Below, in pieces: positions 48,615 to 60,800 of a stretch of DNA of 64,000 nucleotides. The stretch comes from Smallanthus sonchifolius (lineage: Eukaryota; Streptophyta; Magnoliopsida; Asterales; Asteraceae). The translations under genes were made by a program, and so were the position numbers. Each line of letters begins with the position of its first letter. Within the stretch, counting starts at the first letter, position 1. Below the pieces are notes generated by a model, which worked only from the letters and a program-made list of their open reading frames with translations, was not told where the DNA came from and did not search any database. Location of the stretch: positions 20,007,501 through 20,071,500 of the forward strand of contig CM042034.1 in NCBI GenBank assembly GCA_023525975.1, written 5' to 3'.

Positions 48615-49577
48615 GGCCTGCAAAAAAATCGAACGAAACATGTTTGGTTTGTTCCTTTAACTTTAATCGAATAAACGATCGAGGAACACGAACATTCAAA
48701 CGAACAAACGAGGTTTTCTTGTTCATGTTCGTTCGTTAAAGAAATAAATGTGTTTATGTATGTTCGTTAATAGTATAAAACAAACGGTTCACGAACAGAA
48801 ACGGACGAAAATAAGTGAACGAACACCGATTAAAAGCTAAAAAAAGATATTCAAACATAACCATCATCAAAAGTAGCTAAACGAGATTAAACTACTTTGT
48901 GATTTTGGTGTTGTCGTGTTGCGGCTACTGTTGCAACGGAGAAACCCTAAACGATCTAGTACTTTGACCGTTGATTCAGTTAAGATTATGACAGTGGACT
49001 TACCACAGTCAGGATAGTTATAAACATGGACTTTGTTATAAAAAAGTTTCTAAATGATTAATTAATGAAAAAATGAAAAATAAAATAAACGAACGAACAT
49101 AAATGAACGGACATAAACATAAACGAGCGTAAATGAACAAACAGGATGTGTTCTTGTTCGTTTAATTAAACGAACAATATTTTTTTGTTAATGTTCGGGT
49201 TTGTAATTTACAACTAAAAGAAGCCCAACATGACTAGGTGGAGGGCCCGACCCGATGGACCTGTGAAGTTGTATTAAATGTTATTAATGGGCTTATGGGG
49301 TGTATTAGGGTTTTAATTGTTTTCTTGTTAACCAAGTTGATTGTCTTATAAATACATACCATGTTTAGGGTTATCGTAAGAGGGTTATTGTATCTAAGTT
49401 TTGAGTCAGTTTCTTGGATATAATAATATGATAGTTTACCTAAATTGTGTGTGCGTGTTTTTTTTATCATTTCAATCCTTTAGTTCGTTCGTTTGTTTAT
49501 TAAATAAACAAACATGAACAATTTTCTCGCTAAGCTATTACAAACGATTCACTGAACGTTCGATTCATATACATTCC
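48615..49577. mobile_element. MITE-like element rich in GAACGAAC motifs, with internal insertion
   Basis: The ends are GGCCTGCAAAAAAATCGAAC and, reversed, GGAATGTATATGAATCGAAC. The interior is dense in ACGAACATAAACGAAC and its complement. A block at about 49200-49460 (with CTTATAAATACATACC) looks foreign and LTR-like. A related element lies at 51692. I could not assign a superfamily. Confidence 0.55.
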
Positions 49578-50149
49578 TAGTCGTATAAAATATGCTATTA
49601 GAAAGTTAGTATCGTTTGTAATTATAGTTGATAGACAAGTGTTGAAACAATAATATGGATAAAAGGTATTTTAGGTTAGCACGTTTGGGCAACCGAGAGT
49701 TGAGCATAAGATATGTTGAAACAAGGTCTTAAATGCATTGAATGCTTCGATTATCGGTCGCTATTTTGGTCCCAATGTTGACCTACTAGTTTCCCCTTTT
49801 AAGCAGACCAGAACAGAAACGTACTATTGTATTCTCATCCAAACTCCAAAGCATATACAATAGTACAAGTATCTTCTTTTACGAGCACAAATTAGAAGTG
49901 CTTGTAGTCCAAAAAATTTAAAATGTTTATTTAAATAATGATTGTGTTATATTATGAAAAGTTATTATCTCAAGAATCACTCGTATTTTGAGTTAAATAG
50001 TTTATGAGATTTTATGCATTAAAAGTATACTTTACGTGACTATAGATCCGTTTCCTAAATTAATTATCAGGAAGGATACTAATTACATGATATTAAAGGT
50101 ATACCAGTCTTTCCAAGTGATAGATTTGTACTTTTGATATGTTTTTGAT
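49578..50149. other. intergenic DNA, nothing recognised
   Basis: No supported gene between the MITE-like element and the LINE fragment. Confidence 0.4.
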
Positions 50150-50152
50150 CTA

Positions 50153-50560
50153 TAGGAATCCAAAAGACTTTATTTCTTCTAAAATTCTTCCGATGTTGAC
50201 CGTTTTGTTTGAGAAGATGACCTCGTTTCTTATTTTCCAAATACTCCAACATGCTATTATAATTATGCCATGAAGAACTTTTTTTGATTCGTCCAGTAAG
50301 ACCGTCTTGTGAATCTCGATTAAATCCGTTGTTGAGAAAGCAAATATTTGTTGGCAGTTACACCAAGTACTTACGTGTTGCCAAACCATCGTAGCGATCA
50401 AGCATTAGGAGAATTAATGATTTGGTGTTTCCCGAGCCTCACCGCAGAGAGGAGAATATTGGGATAGAACCGGGACATTTCTTTGCCTGCCATATGAAGA
50501 TATTACGCTTGATAGGGATCCAACACAAAATATATATAACTTGTACTATATATATGGATG
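50153..50560 (-). pseudogene. LINE (L1-type) 3' fragment, RT zinc-binding region
   Basis: Read leftward: IPIKRNIFIWQAKKCPG, then after decay a GEARETPNH-like zinc-binding block, then TMVWQHVSTWCNCQQIFAFS and VLHGIIIIACWSIWKIRNEV. That tail is characteristic of the region after reverse transcriptase in plant non-LTR elements (zf-RVT type). Stops and frame changes separate the pieces. The remainder of the RT and the endonuclease are absent, as expected for 5'-truncated copies. Confidence 0.72.
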
Positions 50561-50730
50561 GAGATGGTCTAAAGATGTGTTGATGAAGAAGAGGCCAGAG
50601 AAGTTTATGGAATGGGAGTGGAGGCTTGAGCCCCTTGTATGAGGTTAGGCCTAATGTGTAATCATGTTTGGGCTCAAGCCCAAATATATAACTCAAATCC
50701 TTATTATAATAAATAAAAATATAGAATGAC

Positions 50731-51432
50731 CAGTGGCGGATCTATGATTTTTTGTCAGCGGGTGCCAAATAGACCGGTGAAAACGAGTCAAATAAGCAAA
50801 AAATCGACTAGTTAAACCGGCCAAATAATTATAATATATATGGATAAATATCTAAAAAAATGTGTCTATCTTGACCAAATTTTGTTGTTTTTTCATGAAA
50901 TATGTAAAATATTTGGGTTATATTGTTTCAACTTCATGGATTTAAAGTCAATTTTCGATAATTTCTAAAAATAATAAAAAAAAAGTTTCACATTCACATT
51001 AGCCTCTCACATGCAACAAGTAATTAACTACCCTTACTTCTAATAGTTTAGAATTGAGATACTCCCACTTACGGTAAGAGAAGAAACTAACAATAGAAAA
51101 AAATAATAATTATTCCTAAAGTTAATTTAATATCCAACAAGGAGCTTCACGTAATTATCAACTTTATATGATAAAAACTTATTTATATTGTAAAACGTAA
51201 AACCAAAAAGAATTGACATACTCTTTTGTATTGTAAATTCAGAAACTAATTAATCCATTTTCATAACATAAGATTTGGGCCTCTAAAATAAAATTAGTTT
51301 AGATGGAGCCTCATAGATTTTTATGAAGGGGCCCGATAAAATTATTTGTTAATTTCTGGTAAGTTTTGTAATATTAAGAGAAAGTTCACTGGGTGCCTAG
51401 GACCCCCCTAAGCAAACACTCAATCCGCCCTG
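50731..51432. mobile_element. non-autonomous hAT element, 702 bp
   Basis: The left end is CAGTGGCGGATCTATGATT; the right end, reversed, is CAGGGCGGATTGAGTG. Octamers AGAATGAC (50723-50730) and AGTATGAC (51433-51440) match at 7 of 8, a hAT-size duplication. No transposase frame is present. Near the right end CACTGGGTGCCTAGGACCCC resembles other copies of this type. Confidence 0.78.
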
Positions 51433-51645
51433 AGTATGACACACATGTTGTGTTCATATGATCTTAATTTCTGATTTTCTCCTCTATCATCCCTTTCAAT
51501 TTAAAAAGTTTTCATATTTACATCCGTAAAATTCGCAAACTTTTGATAAAACATAACAAAGTATACATCTAATATAATGGTTTGACTAAAAATAAAACAT
51601 GTCAGCTAAGGTTAATGATTCAAAAGTCATCTAAAGAGAAGAGGA

Positions 51646-51691
51646 GGGAGGGAGGGAGGGAGGGAGGGGGGGGGGGGGGGGGGGGGGGGGG
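51646..51691. repeat. (GGGA)n microsatellite running into 26 consecutive G
   Basis: GAGG then four GGGA units, then G from 51666 to 51691. It is G-quadruplex prone on the plus strand and a likely site of length error in assembly. Confidence 0.9.
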
Positions 51692-52181
51692 CTTGTAAAC
51701 AAATCGAACGAACACGAACACATAATCGAACACATTTTTTTTTCATGTTCGTTCATTAAGAAAATGTAAATCTTCGTGTTCGTTCGTTAAAAACCTAAAC
51801 GAACGTAAACGAACATAAATGAACAAACATAAAGCGAACACAAATGAACAAACATAAAACGAACATTAATGAACACACATGAACAAATATAATACTTAAT
51901 AATTCATCCAAAAACACATATAAATTAGTGGTTTAAATGTACATATTCACAAAAAAAAGAACAAAGACGAACATAAACGAACGTTAATAAACGAACATAT
52001 ATGAACGAACATAAACGAACGTTCACGAACATAAATGAACGAACACGACATGTGTTCATGTTAGTTCATTTTATTAAATGAACAAAAAAAATTGTTCGTG
52101 ATCGTTCATTTATTAAATGAACGAACATAAACGAACTTCCTGCCGAACAGTTCATGAACGCTCGGTTTATTTATAGGCCTA
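51692..52181. mobile_element. MITE-like element rich in GAACGAAC motifs, second copy
   Basis: Left end GCTTGTAAACAAATCGAACG, right end reversed AGGCCTATAAATAAACCGAG, so the termini are inverted repeats similar to the 48615 copy. The interior is repeated ACGAACATAAACGAAC. It begins directly at the poly-G tract. Non-coding. Confidence 0.6.
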
Positions 52182-53401
52182 GGGAGGTTGCAAAATTGTT
52201 TTTTGAGTAAACTTTGATTTCGTCCATTTTTCAAACTTTAACCCTTGAAAAGACGATGATACCCTTACGTGAGGGTCACATGACTTTAAGTTAACAGAAA
52301 CGTTATGGTCCGCCATTATTAGAGACAACTAGTGTTAAAAATTGAAACTCAGAAGTGTTAAAAGTTCAAAATCAGTCACTCAAGCTCTGTCATTTTTTTA
52401 GCAAAGTACATTCACGTCTCTGTGGTTTGGCCATTTTAGCCACCTTTCTTTTTAGCTTTTTCGTCTCTAGCCATTTAAAATCTAGCAATTTTCATCCACC
52501 TGATTACCTCAGTCTACATTTTAACGTTAAATCAGGGGCAATTTGATTAGATTTTAACGTATGAATTTTAAATCAGTCCCTTAAAATGTATATGAAGTTA
52601 GTCAAGTGGATGAAAATGACTAGATTTTGTAAAACAAATTACGAAAAACTAAAAAAAAAGTTTTTAAATAAAAGTGAGTAAAATAACTAAATCTGGTAAA
52701 AAAAAAAAAAAATTGAGAGTCCACCACTCCACCCTTCGAGCTAGAGCTGCTAGACGGACATATTCAAATTGACATCGATTAAAACCCTAAAACCTGATTC
52801 AAGGCCAGCAAAATTGACATTGATAACACCTGCAAACGATTCAAAACACATACAAAATGGGGGATTCAAACCCTAAGAGTAACAATACCCAATTTGTAAT
52901 GTGTGAATCACCGAGGAGAAATTACAATAGGGGATGCCGAGGGATTCAAAATCTGAATCAAGACGATCAAAGGAATAGATGGAAGGAACGCATTTGATTT
53001 AGGAGATCAGAGGTGTAACGGACCAGGGTAAACATCTCTTCAGCTGTTTTTATTATTCAGTTTTATTTTATTTTTCCTGTCAAATTGTGTTAAAAATATG
53101 CATGAAATTTGACCAATAATTCCTGTAATTTCTTATGCTGGAACAAAAAGACATTGATAAAATGCATTCATTAGCTATAGCTTAATAAATTTTACTAACA
53201 TTCAATATGATCTTCAATGTATAAGGCTATAAACTAAAGATTATGTTATTAATAACTTATTACTGATAATAAGTGTGCTTGCGAATCGGGTCGGAGTTCG
53301 GTTTTCGGATCTAGTGATTGTGTTTCATGGATTTTCGGGTCACCGTGTAGCATATAAGGTTCCATTACTCTTTAATTTGTCCAAAAAGCGTCACTTTTGT
53401 T
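52182..53401. other. intergenic DNA, possibly leader of the F-box locus
   Basis: No strong gene. A 46-codon ATG frame at 52857-52997 matches nothing I know. Confidence 0.35.
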
Positions 53402-54052
53402 AGAAACCCTAGAGTTTGGTTTGGGGAAACTTTGATGAATTGGAGGATTAGCGTTTTCATCAAACGGTAGAGTGGTGCTTAGGGGAAGATTTCCAAGTAA
53501 ATCGAGTAAAGCGAAGAAGCTACTTTCGAATGAGCTTTTATCGAAACTCTAGAATTGAATTTAGGGGAACGTTTTCTAAGTAGATCGGGTAAGATCAAGA
53601 ACTTTCATTCGGTGAGTTTTAGCAGATCTTTAAAAAGATTGATTCGCAGATTAGTTTCTTTCCCGGTAAGATCAATCATCATAGATTTTCAATTTATGTC
53701 TCATATGGTAATTGGGAAGATTTTCAATTTAGAAACTCTAGAGTTTGGTTTGGGGAAACTTTGGTGAATTGGAGGATTGGTGTTTTCATCAAACCATAGA
53801 GTGATGTTTAGAGGGAAGATACCTAAGTAAATCGAATGAAGCAAAGAAGCTGCATTTGGATGAGCTTTTATCAAAACCCTAGAATTGAATTTAGAGGAAC
53901 GTCTGCTAAGTAGATCGGGTAGGATCAAGAACTTTCATTCGGTGAGTTTTAGCGGATCATCAAAACGATTGATTTGCAAATTAATTTCTTTCCCGGTAAG
54001 ATCGATCATCATTGATTTTCAATTTATGTCTCATTTGCTAATTGGTTTATGT
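53402..54052. repeat. 329-bp tandem duplication upstream of the F-box gene
   Basis: Units begin at 53402 and 53731 (AGAAAC(C/T)CTAGAGTTTGG) and stay alignable to TTTCAATTTATGTCTCAT with scattered substitutions. Repeated sub-blocks include GAATTGAATTTAG and TTTCTTTCCCGGTAAGATC. It may be a duplicated untranslated exon or promoter segment; no frame spans it. Confidence 0.82.
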
Positions 54053-54378
54053 TACTCTTGATTGGTTCCATCGTATTCTGGTAGTGTATTTATGTTAAAG
54101 AGAAATTGATTCATTCATTTTTCACTTGAGCAAGTAGCACGGGAAATGCAAATTCTTCCCTAAATATCCCTATTTCCAAATTCATTGTCATACTTGATCT
54201 TGGCATCATGCTAGTATATATTCTTGGTAAAATTGACATTGGTTTGTTAACTTATAGTCGATAAAATGAAGTTGTGCATCATTTAGGCTAAAACATGGTG
54301 AAGAATATAGTCAATGAATTTGGAGAAGGATTGGATCGAGAAACTCTCCTACTGTATGAAGTGTATTTAGTTAACAAT

Positions 54379-54590
54379 TTTTTTTTTGTAACCATGAGAA
54401 CCAGTTAGGGAAAACTCAAGGGGCCCCACCAATACAGGATGTATTTAGCTAACAAATTTTTTTTTTGGACCCCAGCCGTTGGGCAGATGGCCTTCAAGGG
54501 GTCAAGGCAGGAAACCAATGGAAGCTGGATTTGAACCTGAAACCTCTGCTAGAGGGGAATCAGGGCTTACCACTGTGCCACCCTTTGAAG
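54379..54590 (-). mobile_element. tRNA-derived SINE with a second A-tailed piece beside it
   Basis: On the minus strand the A box TGGCACAGTGG (54580-54570) and B box GGTTCAAATCC (54537-54527) are perfect, followed by a body ending in ten A (54457-54466). A second short piece (about 54391-54440) also ends in A at 54379. Similar target-like words TTGTTAxCTAAA flank each (54592-54603, 54442-54456, 54364-54377), so both pieces share a site. Pol III-driven, non-coding. Confidence 0.7.
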
Positions 54591-54620
54591 GTTTAGGTAA
54601 CAATTTTATGAACTACACAA

Positions 54621-55093
54621 CTTGGTTTAAATTGCGCGCATAATGTTTTATGCGCCCGTTGCGCTAATAATGCGCCGATTTCGCATAATGCGGTCATCGC
54701 AAGATGCTATATTGCATGCGATATGGAAAATTTTTGTATTTTTCTATTAGGGTCATTTGAAAATGGGTTTCTGTTTGAATTAGAGTATTAGATATGCTGT
54801 TTTATGTTTGAAAATATGTGTTTTAAGTTTGATAATATGTATTTTCTGTTTATTTGACATTTTCAGTTTGATAATATGATAACATAATATGTTTTCCGTT
54901 TGATAGTTAGAGTATTACATTGATGTTTTTGTTTGATAATATGATTACATAATATATTTTACAACTTGCTATGTATAATTAATATTTTAGTATTTTTTTA
55001 ATAAAGAGCGCATCGCATACGTGATGCGCTCGCATCGCGCATCGGATTTTGTGACCAAACGCATTGGAGCGCATCGCGCAATTTAAAACCAAG
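54621..55093. mobile_element. hAT-type MITE, 473 bp, next to the F-box gene
   Basis: The termini are CTTGGTTTAAATTGCGCG and, reversed, CTTGGTTTTAAATTGCGCG. There are perfect 8-bp duplications CTACACAA at 54613-54620 and 55094-55101. Subterminal zones are rich in GCGCAT and GATGCGC. The right end is 73 nt before the F-box start codon. Confidence 0.88.
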
Positions 55094-55166
55094 CTACACA
55101 ACTGGTTTTGGCTTTCAGGGGATATTCGACCTCTGCCTGTCACAAATCCTCCTGCAAAGTATCAAG

Positions 55167-56559
55167 ATGAGGCGAAAAGTAGGAAAGTCGTCTTGGGATA
55201 GGTTCTTGGAAAGCAAAAATGGGATACTTGACCCGCAAGACAAAATCTCCAGAATGCCTGAAACTGTACTTAACCATATGATATCTTTCCTTCCACATTC
55301 AGACAAACGCCGGGTTCCTTTTTTGTCAAGAAAATGGCGCCGACTCAGTGCAGAAGACCGAAGAGTACTCTGCTTGACAGGGCACCGATTAAACGAGCTG
55401 GAGTTTTCGAAGATTCTGAATGACGACTTCCACTCAGTAGTGTTTCTTTCTCTAACTAAATGCTTAGGGATGAGAAACCTGAAGCTTGTGAATTTCAACT
55501 TAGATACTCTTTACTTGAAGTACTGTGGAAGCTTGAAGAATGTGTACCTCAACACACCAAATCTTGAAGTTTTAGAGTTTCTTGGGCCTCGTATCAGACC
55601 TTGCATATTCGAGTTTAATAATTGCAAAAAACTAAGGAATTTGCATTTAGTTGGGGTTGCTATGAACACCATGATGTTCATAAACTGTGACAAAAGTTTT
55701 CCGGTTCTTAAGATATTGACACTTGGTGGGTGTGATATGAGTGGATGTATTAACATCTCAAGTAAGTCTATCGAGTGCTTATCTTTGATGAGTTTCAAGA
55801 ATCCCGTGGGTCTCAACATTGATGCCCCGAACCTAGTTTATTTTAGGTACAGTGGCAGTACAATAGTACCCTTCCAACTCATCAATTTTCCTCATCTTGC
55901 TAGAGCTAAAATTGAGCTAAATCCTTGTCGGTACCAAAAGCGTGATGAGATTTGGTTCATGAGATTGATTGAAATGCTGCATTGTCTGAAACATACTGAA
56001 ATGTTGGAGTTTCAAACTAATTCAGTGAAGGTAAACATGATTTCTTTTTATTTATTATTATGTTTTGGATATGGAATAGCAGTTTAATTTTCATACTTGA
56101 ATGCAGAATATTATAATGCCGAAACAACTTAGAGAAACCCTTGTTCCTCCACTTGATAAAATCATGTCTATAGTAGTAAATACAAATTCAAGATCAACCA
56201 ATATTGTTGATTTTGCTGATTCTATGCTCTGGGTTTCTCCTAGGGTCAAACATCTTGTTTGCAGATCGGGTTTCAGCGCATTTGTACTTCAGGTATAAGA
56301 TAATAATTCTACTGCCCTTCTAGAAGTTGATAATAATTGTAATAATCCTTCTTTTTTCTGGTGACAGTTGACCCATAAGGAACTATTACCGGGCATACCT
56401 GACGATCTATGCAGATTCTGCACCTCACATCCTTCAAGATGTTGGCGGCATTCAGTGATGACATATACGTTAAATCATTCTTGTGATGAGACAAAGAAGA
56501 AAGTGCAGTCGTATATCCGAGCAAATCTGAGAAAGGCTGGACGCAATGATGTCGATTAG
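55167..56559 (+). CDS. F-box/LRR protein (FBL/FBD type), spliced
   Basis: Exons 55167-56030, 56107-56292 and 56368-56559 join GT-AG in frame to 413 aa. The F-box lies at about residues 23-60: DKISRMPETVLNHMISFLPH followed by KRRVPFLSRKWRRL. It is the part that docks to SKP1 in SCF ubiquitin ligases. Leucine-rich repeats follow (LRNLHLVGVAMNT, LTLGGCDMSGCINISSKSI, LNIDAPNLVYFRYSG); they would choose the substrate. The C-terminus (YTLNHSCDETKKKVQSYIRA) resembles FBD-type ends. The locus has no stop or frameshift, but such genes multiply and die quickly, so activity is unproven. The start is the first ATG in this frame after the MITE; a 5' UTR intron is possible (TTTCAG at about 55113-55118). 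The substrate is unknown. Confidence 0.82.
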
Positions 56560-57123
56560 GTTCATTTGGATTTCATATAGCAACTCTTTAAATGATATGC
56601 TAAACTAGAGAGTTACTTGGTCTAATTTTAAGTTGTGAAAACAGGTAAAGATGTTTAAGACGGTTTGAATGATTTCTAGCGGCGTCGTTTGAAAAGTAGA
56701 TTCTTATTGGAAAAATTTGTAGCTTTTAGAGTTATTGGGCAAAAGCACTAATAGTTTCTTGTTTTGACCCATTACCTAACGGGTCGGGCCTTCCACACCT
56801 CTTAACAACAGAAATGAGGTTTAGTATGGTTCAGTTGGCTGAAAGTGAAGGGGAATGGGTTGGTAATGGGGTAATGGTTAATAGTCACTAACAGGATATG
56901 ATGGAAGAATGGTGGCAACATATTTAAATTCAATTATCATGGATTGAGAACCGGAATGTTTACGACTGATCCTAATGTGCATGTCTCATTTCAATTTGGT
57001 TTGCCAGTTTAACGGTTTAAACCAAGTTTTCTACGCCATGAATAAATTGTAATCGAGTGAATTCCTTCAAACAGTTATTTCATATTGTGAAAGAATTAAA
57101 CAAACGAATTTAACGGAAGGAAT
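56560..57123. other. 3' flank of the F-box gene
   Basis: Presumed 3' UTR followed by intergenic DNA. No other gene is seen. Confidence 0.45.
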
Positions 57124-57475
57124 TGTTGGTTTGATCAGGTTTGTTCACATGTGAAAGATGGGAACATGGAGGGCAAGTTTGGATATTTAAGATTTGGGTC
57201 AGAAAGTTTTTGGGGTCTGCAATTATTTATTAAGTATTTGAGTCTAATTACAATTGAATTGGGTCATTAGTTTGTTAGAGTTATATTTGGTTAATATTTG
57301 TTTAGTGTTTATCAAAATGGGTCATCAGGAATTAAGAGTTTAATTGGGATTGGTTTGTTAGGTTATTTAAGGGGTCGAAGATTTCTTTTGTAATAAGTCG
57401 AATATTTCTTCTACTGTTCGTTTATGGTAGCATACAACTTTTTGCAACTTGTTTCTGTTGAGACCTGTGCCATCA
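57124..57475 (+). mobile_element. 5' LTR-like fragment with adjacent primer binding site
   Basis: Runs TGTTGGTTTGATC...GTGCCATCA, TG to CA, 352 bp, and is followed two nt later by TGGTATCAGAGC (57478-57489) on the plus strand. About 200 bp of leader-like sequence follows, then the Copia-2 3' LTR in the opposite orientation. No partner LTR or coding part is in the window, so it is a remnant or was split by Copia-2. Confidence 0.55.
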
Positions 57476-57688
57476 ATTGGTATCAGAGCTGAGGTCAAGG
57501 GCTGATGTCGATTAAGGGGCTGTGACAAAAAGAAAAGATGGGGTCAAAAGTTTTTTTAGAAGCTGCAAGCATCAACAGGAAAGGTCTGGGCTAAAACATG
57601 GGTTTGAGGACTTGTTAGCCGGAAATCAATTGCGGGAGGCGGTTTTTCTTGGCAGGAAACAAGCCAACATAATTGGTGTAGAAGAAAC

Positions 57689-57828
57689 TGTTAACAAATG
57701 AACATGACAGAGAAAAGATGGAGTCTCTATATTACACAACTGAAGATTAGCTTACAAATGAACTCAAAGCAAACATTAAATAGAAAGCTAAATAGGCTAA
57801 GGCCCATATCAGACTTATTATGCTAACA
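57689..57828 (-). mobile_element. Copia-2 3' LTR (putative, 140 bp)
   Basis: Sense TGTTAGCATAAT...TTTGTTAACA, TG to CA with TGTTA/TAACA inverted ends, directly after the polypurine tract. It is short for a Copia LTR, and the outer limit rests on the TAACA end only. Confidence 0.55.
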
Positions 57829-57841
57829 TCCCCCCTCAAAC

Positions 57842-60800
57842 TCACAATGCAATAGCAATAAACATTGAGAGTTTGTCACACAAGAAACGAAAACGAGATG
57901 CCGATTGAGCCTTGGTGAACACATCTGCAATCTGCAAGGCTGATGGAACATAAGGAAGAGAGATGGTTCCGAGCTGAAGATGATGACGAGTAAAATGACA
58001 ATCTATCTCAATATGTTTTGTCCGTTCATGAAAGATAGAGTTGTTAGCGATCTGCATAGCACTTTGATTATCACAATGTAATGGGGTAGGCGAGGAAACA
58101 ACAACCCCCATGTCTGCCAGAAGCCATCGTAACCAAACAATTTCACATGTAGTCACAACCATAGCACGGTATTCAGCCTCAGTGGAGGACCTAGAAACAA
58201 CATCTTGTTTCTTACTTTTCCATGAGATTAAGGAATCACCAAGGAAAATACAGAAACCAGTAGTGGATTTACGATCATTAGGATCACTATCCCAATCAGC
58301 ATCACTATAGGCACGTAATTCCAGAAAAGATGTAGAGGGGAACAGAAGACTTTGAAACTGAGTGCCACGAAGATATCTCAAAATACGAAGAACAGCTCCC
58401 CAGTGTACAGAAGTAGGAGCGGTAACAAATTGGCTAACCACATGAACAGCATGAGCGATATCAGGGCGAGTAACTATAAGATAAACCAAACTTCCTACAA
58501 TGGTACGATATAGGCTCGGATCAGATAGAGGAACACAATCAGTGGGAGAGTAACGTGCATTGGTTTTAAGGGGAGTGTCTGCAATTCTGTTATCAGAAAG
58601 TCTTGCACGCTGAAACAAATCAGAAATGTACTTCGTCTGAGAGAGAAGATATCCCTTTTTAGATTGAGCTACCTCAATCCCCAAAAAATATCGTAATAAC
58701 CCCAAATCTTTCATAGCAAAACGATGGGCCAAGTCACGTTTCAAGGATTCAATGCCATCATAATCATCGCATGTAATAATCATGTCATCCACATATAAAG
58801 ACAAGAGAATGCGTCCAACATTCGTACATCGAACAAATAATGCCGAATCATGATTGCTAGGAATAAAGCCAAGGGAAGTGATGACTGTAGAGAATTTTTC
58901 AAACCAGGCACGAGGGGCCTGTTTGAGACCATATAGAGCTTTTCGAAGCCGACAAACTTCACCGGGCTGATGAGCTACTCCCAGGGGTGGAGTCATGTAA
59001 ACCTCCTCATGAAGATCACCATTCAGAAAAGCATTTTTGACATCAATTTGACAGATCTTCCATTGTCGAACGGATGCAACAGCAATTAAAGTATGAATTG
59101 TTGTCATTTTTGCCACAGGGGCAAAGGTCTCCTCATAATCCATACCATACGTTTGCGAATATCCTTTTGCCACAAGTCTGACCTTGTACCGTTCAACGGA
59201 TCCATCAGACTTTGTCTTAATCTTATACACCCAACGACAACCAACCTTATGTTTACCTGGTGGTAGAGGAACCAAATCCCAGGTGTGAGTCTGATGAAGA
59301 GCAGTGAGCTCTTCAGCCATAGCATTCTGCCATAGAGGGTCAGAGACAGCCTCTTTATATGATTCTGGTTCAGACGAATGATGAATGCCCGCGATAAAAG
59401 AACTAAACGAAGCAGAATATGCAGAGTATGCAAAATCTGGTAGTTGAGTAGACTTACATGCACGAGTAGACTTTCTCGGAGGTGGAGGAGAATCAACATT
59501 GGTGCCAGATGACGTGGAAGGTTCATGAACTGGCACATCATGTGCAACAGAAGTATTTGGAGCAGGCATATTAGGATCAACAGACGAATCGGGAACATCA
59601 GAGGTTGGGATATCAGTGTCGCTAGCAAAAGGATCAATGTTCTGAAGACCTGACTTTGTTACATCATGTGACTTATCTGGAATCGAATAAAAGGGAATAT
59701 GTTCAAGAAATGTAACATGTCTTGATACATATAACTTCTGACTTACAGGATCAAAACACCGATATCCTTTTTGTCCCGTGCCATATCCTTTGGGACCACT
59801 GGCATAGCCTAAGAAAACACATAATGTTGACTTATTTGTCAATTTGTTTCGTTCAACATGAGGACGGAGAGCAAAGCAAGTACATCCAAAAACCCGTAAC
59901 TCACCATAATCTGGGCGTTCACCGAAAAGACTTTCAAATGGAGACATCCCATCATTGTGAGAAGTACGGATCCTATTAATCACATGTTGGGCGGTCAGGA
60001 GTGCTTCTCCCCAAAAGACACTAGGTACCTCAGCAGATAAAAGGAATGAACGAGCGGTTTCCATAAGATGTCGATGTTTCCTTTCAGCAACACCATTCTG
60101 TTGAGGAGTGTTAGTACAAGACGATTGGTGTATGGTACCATCTGATGCAAGCAACTGAGTAAAATCATTAGAGGTGTATCCACCCCCTAAGTCACACCAG
60201 AACAACTTTATCACAGCAGAATGCTGCGTTTGAACATAAGCCCTAAATGTTTTATAAATGTCAAGGAACTCAGATCTACGTTTCATAAGGTACACCCAGG
60301 TAAAACGAGTGTAATCATCAATAAAGGAAACATAATAACGTGAACCGCCCTTAGTGGATACTGGTGATGGTCCCCACACATCAGAATGAACAATATCAAA
60401 TGGTGCAACAGAATGAGAAATACTTTTATCAAAAGGTAAAGCAGAAAATTTGGCAAGTTTGCAACCACTACAATCAGAAATATCACAAGTTTGCAACTGA
60501 CCCAAAGCACCTGAAGAAACCAAAAATTTTAAACGAGATGTGGACACATGTCCCAAACGAGAATGCCAAATATAAAATTCAGACGACAAAGGACTTAAAC
60601 GAAAAGAAGAGAAATCAACACTGGAGGCAACAACACCAGGTGCAGGCACTTTGAGTTCTTCTAAGACATATAAATCTCCCACCCTACGACTGATCCCAAT
60701 CACCTTCTGAGTGTGTTGATCCTGCACAACACAAACAGTGTCACAAAAGAAGACCCAAATTACAGGTTTACACAACTGACTGACTGAAGCAAGATTTAAG

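Noticed and set aside
52857..52997. 46-codon ATG frame (MGDSNPKSNNTQF...) considered as a small gene or first exon
   Set aside because: No known motif, no clear donor, and it stops without joining the F-box frame.
55119..55190. Alternative frame DIRPLPVTNPPAKYQDEAKS overlapping the F-box start
   Set aside because: It follows a plausible acceptor but runs to a stop soon after, while the F-box frame has clear domain content.
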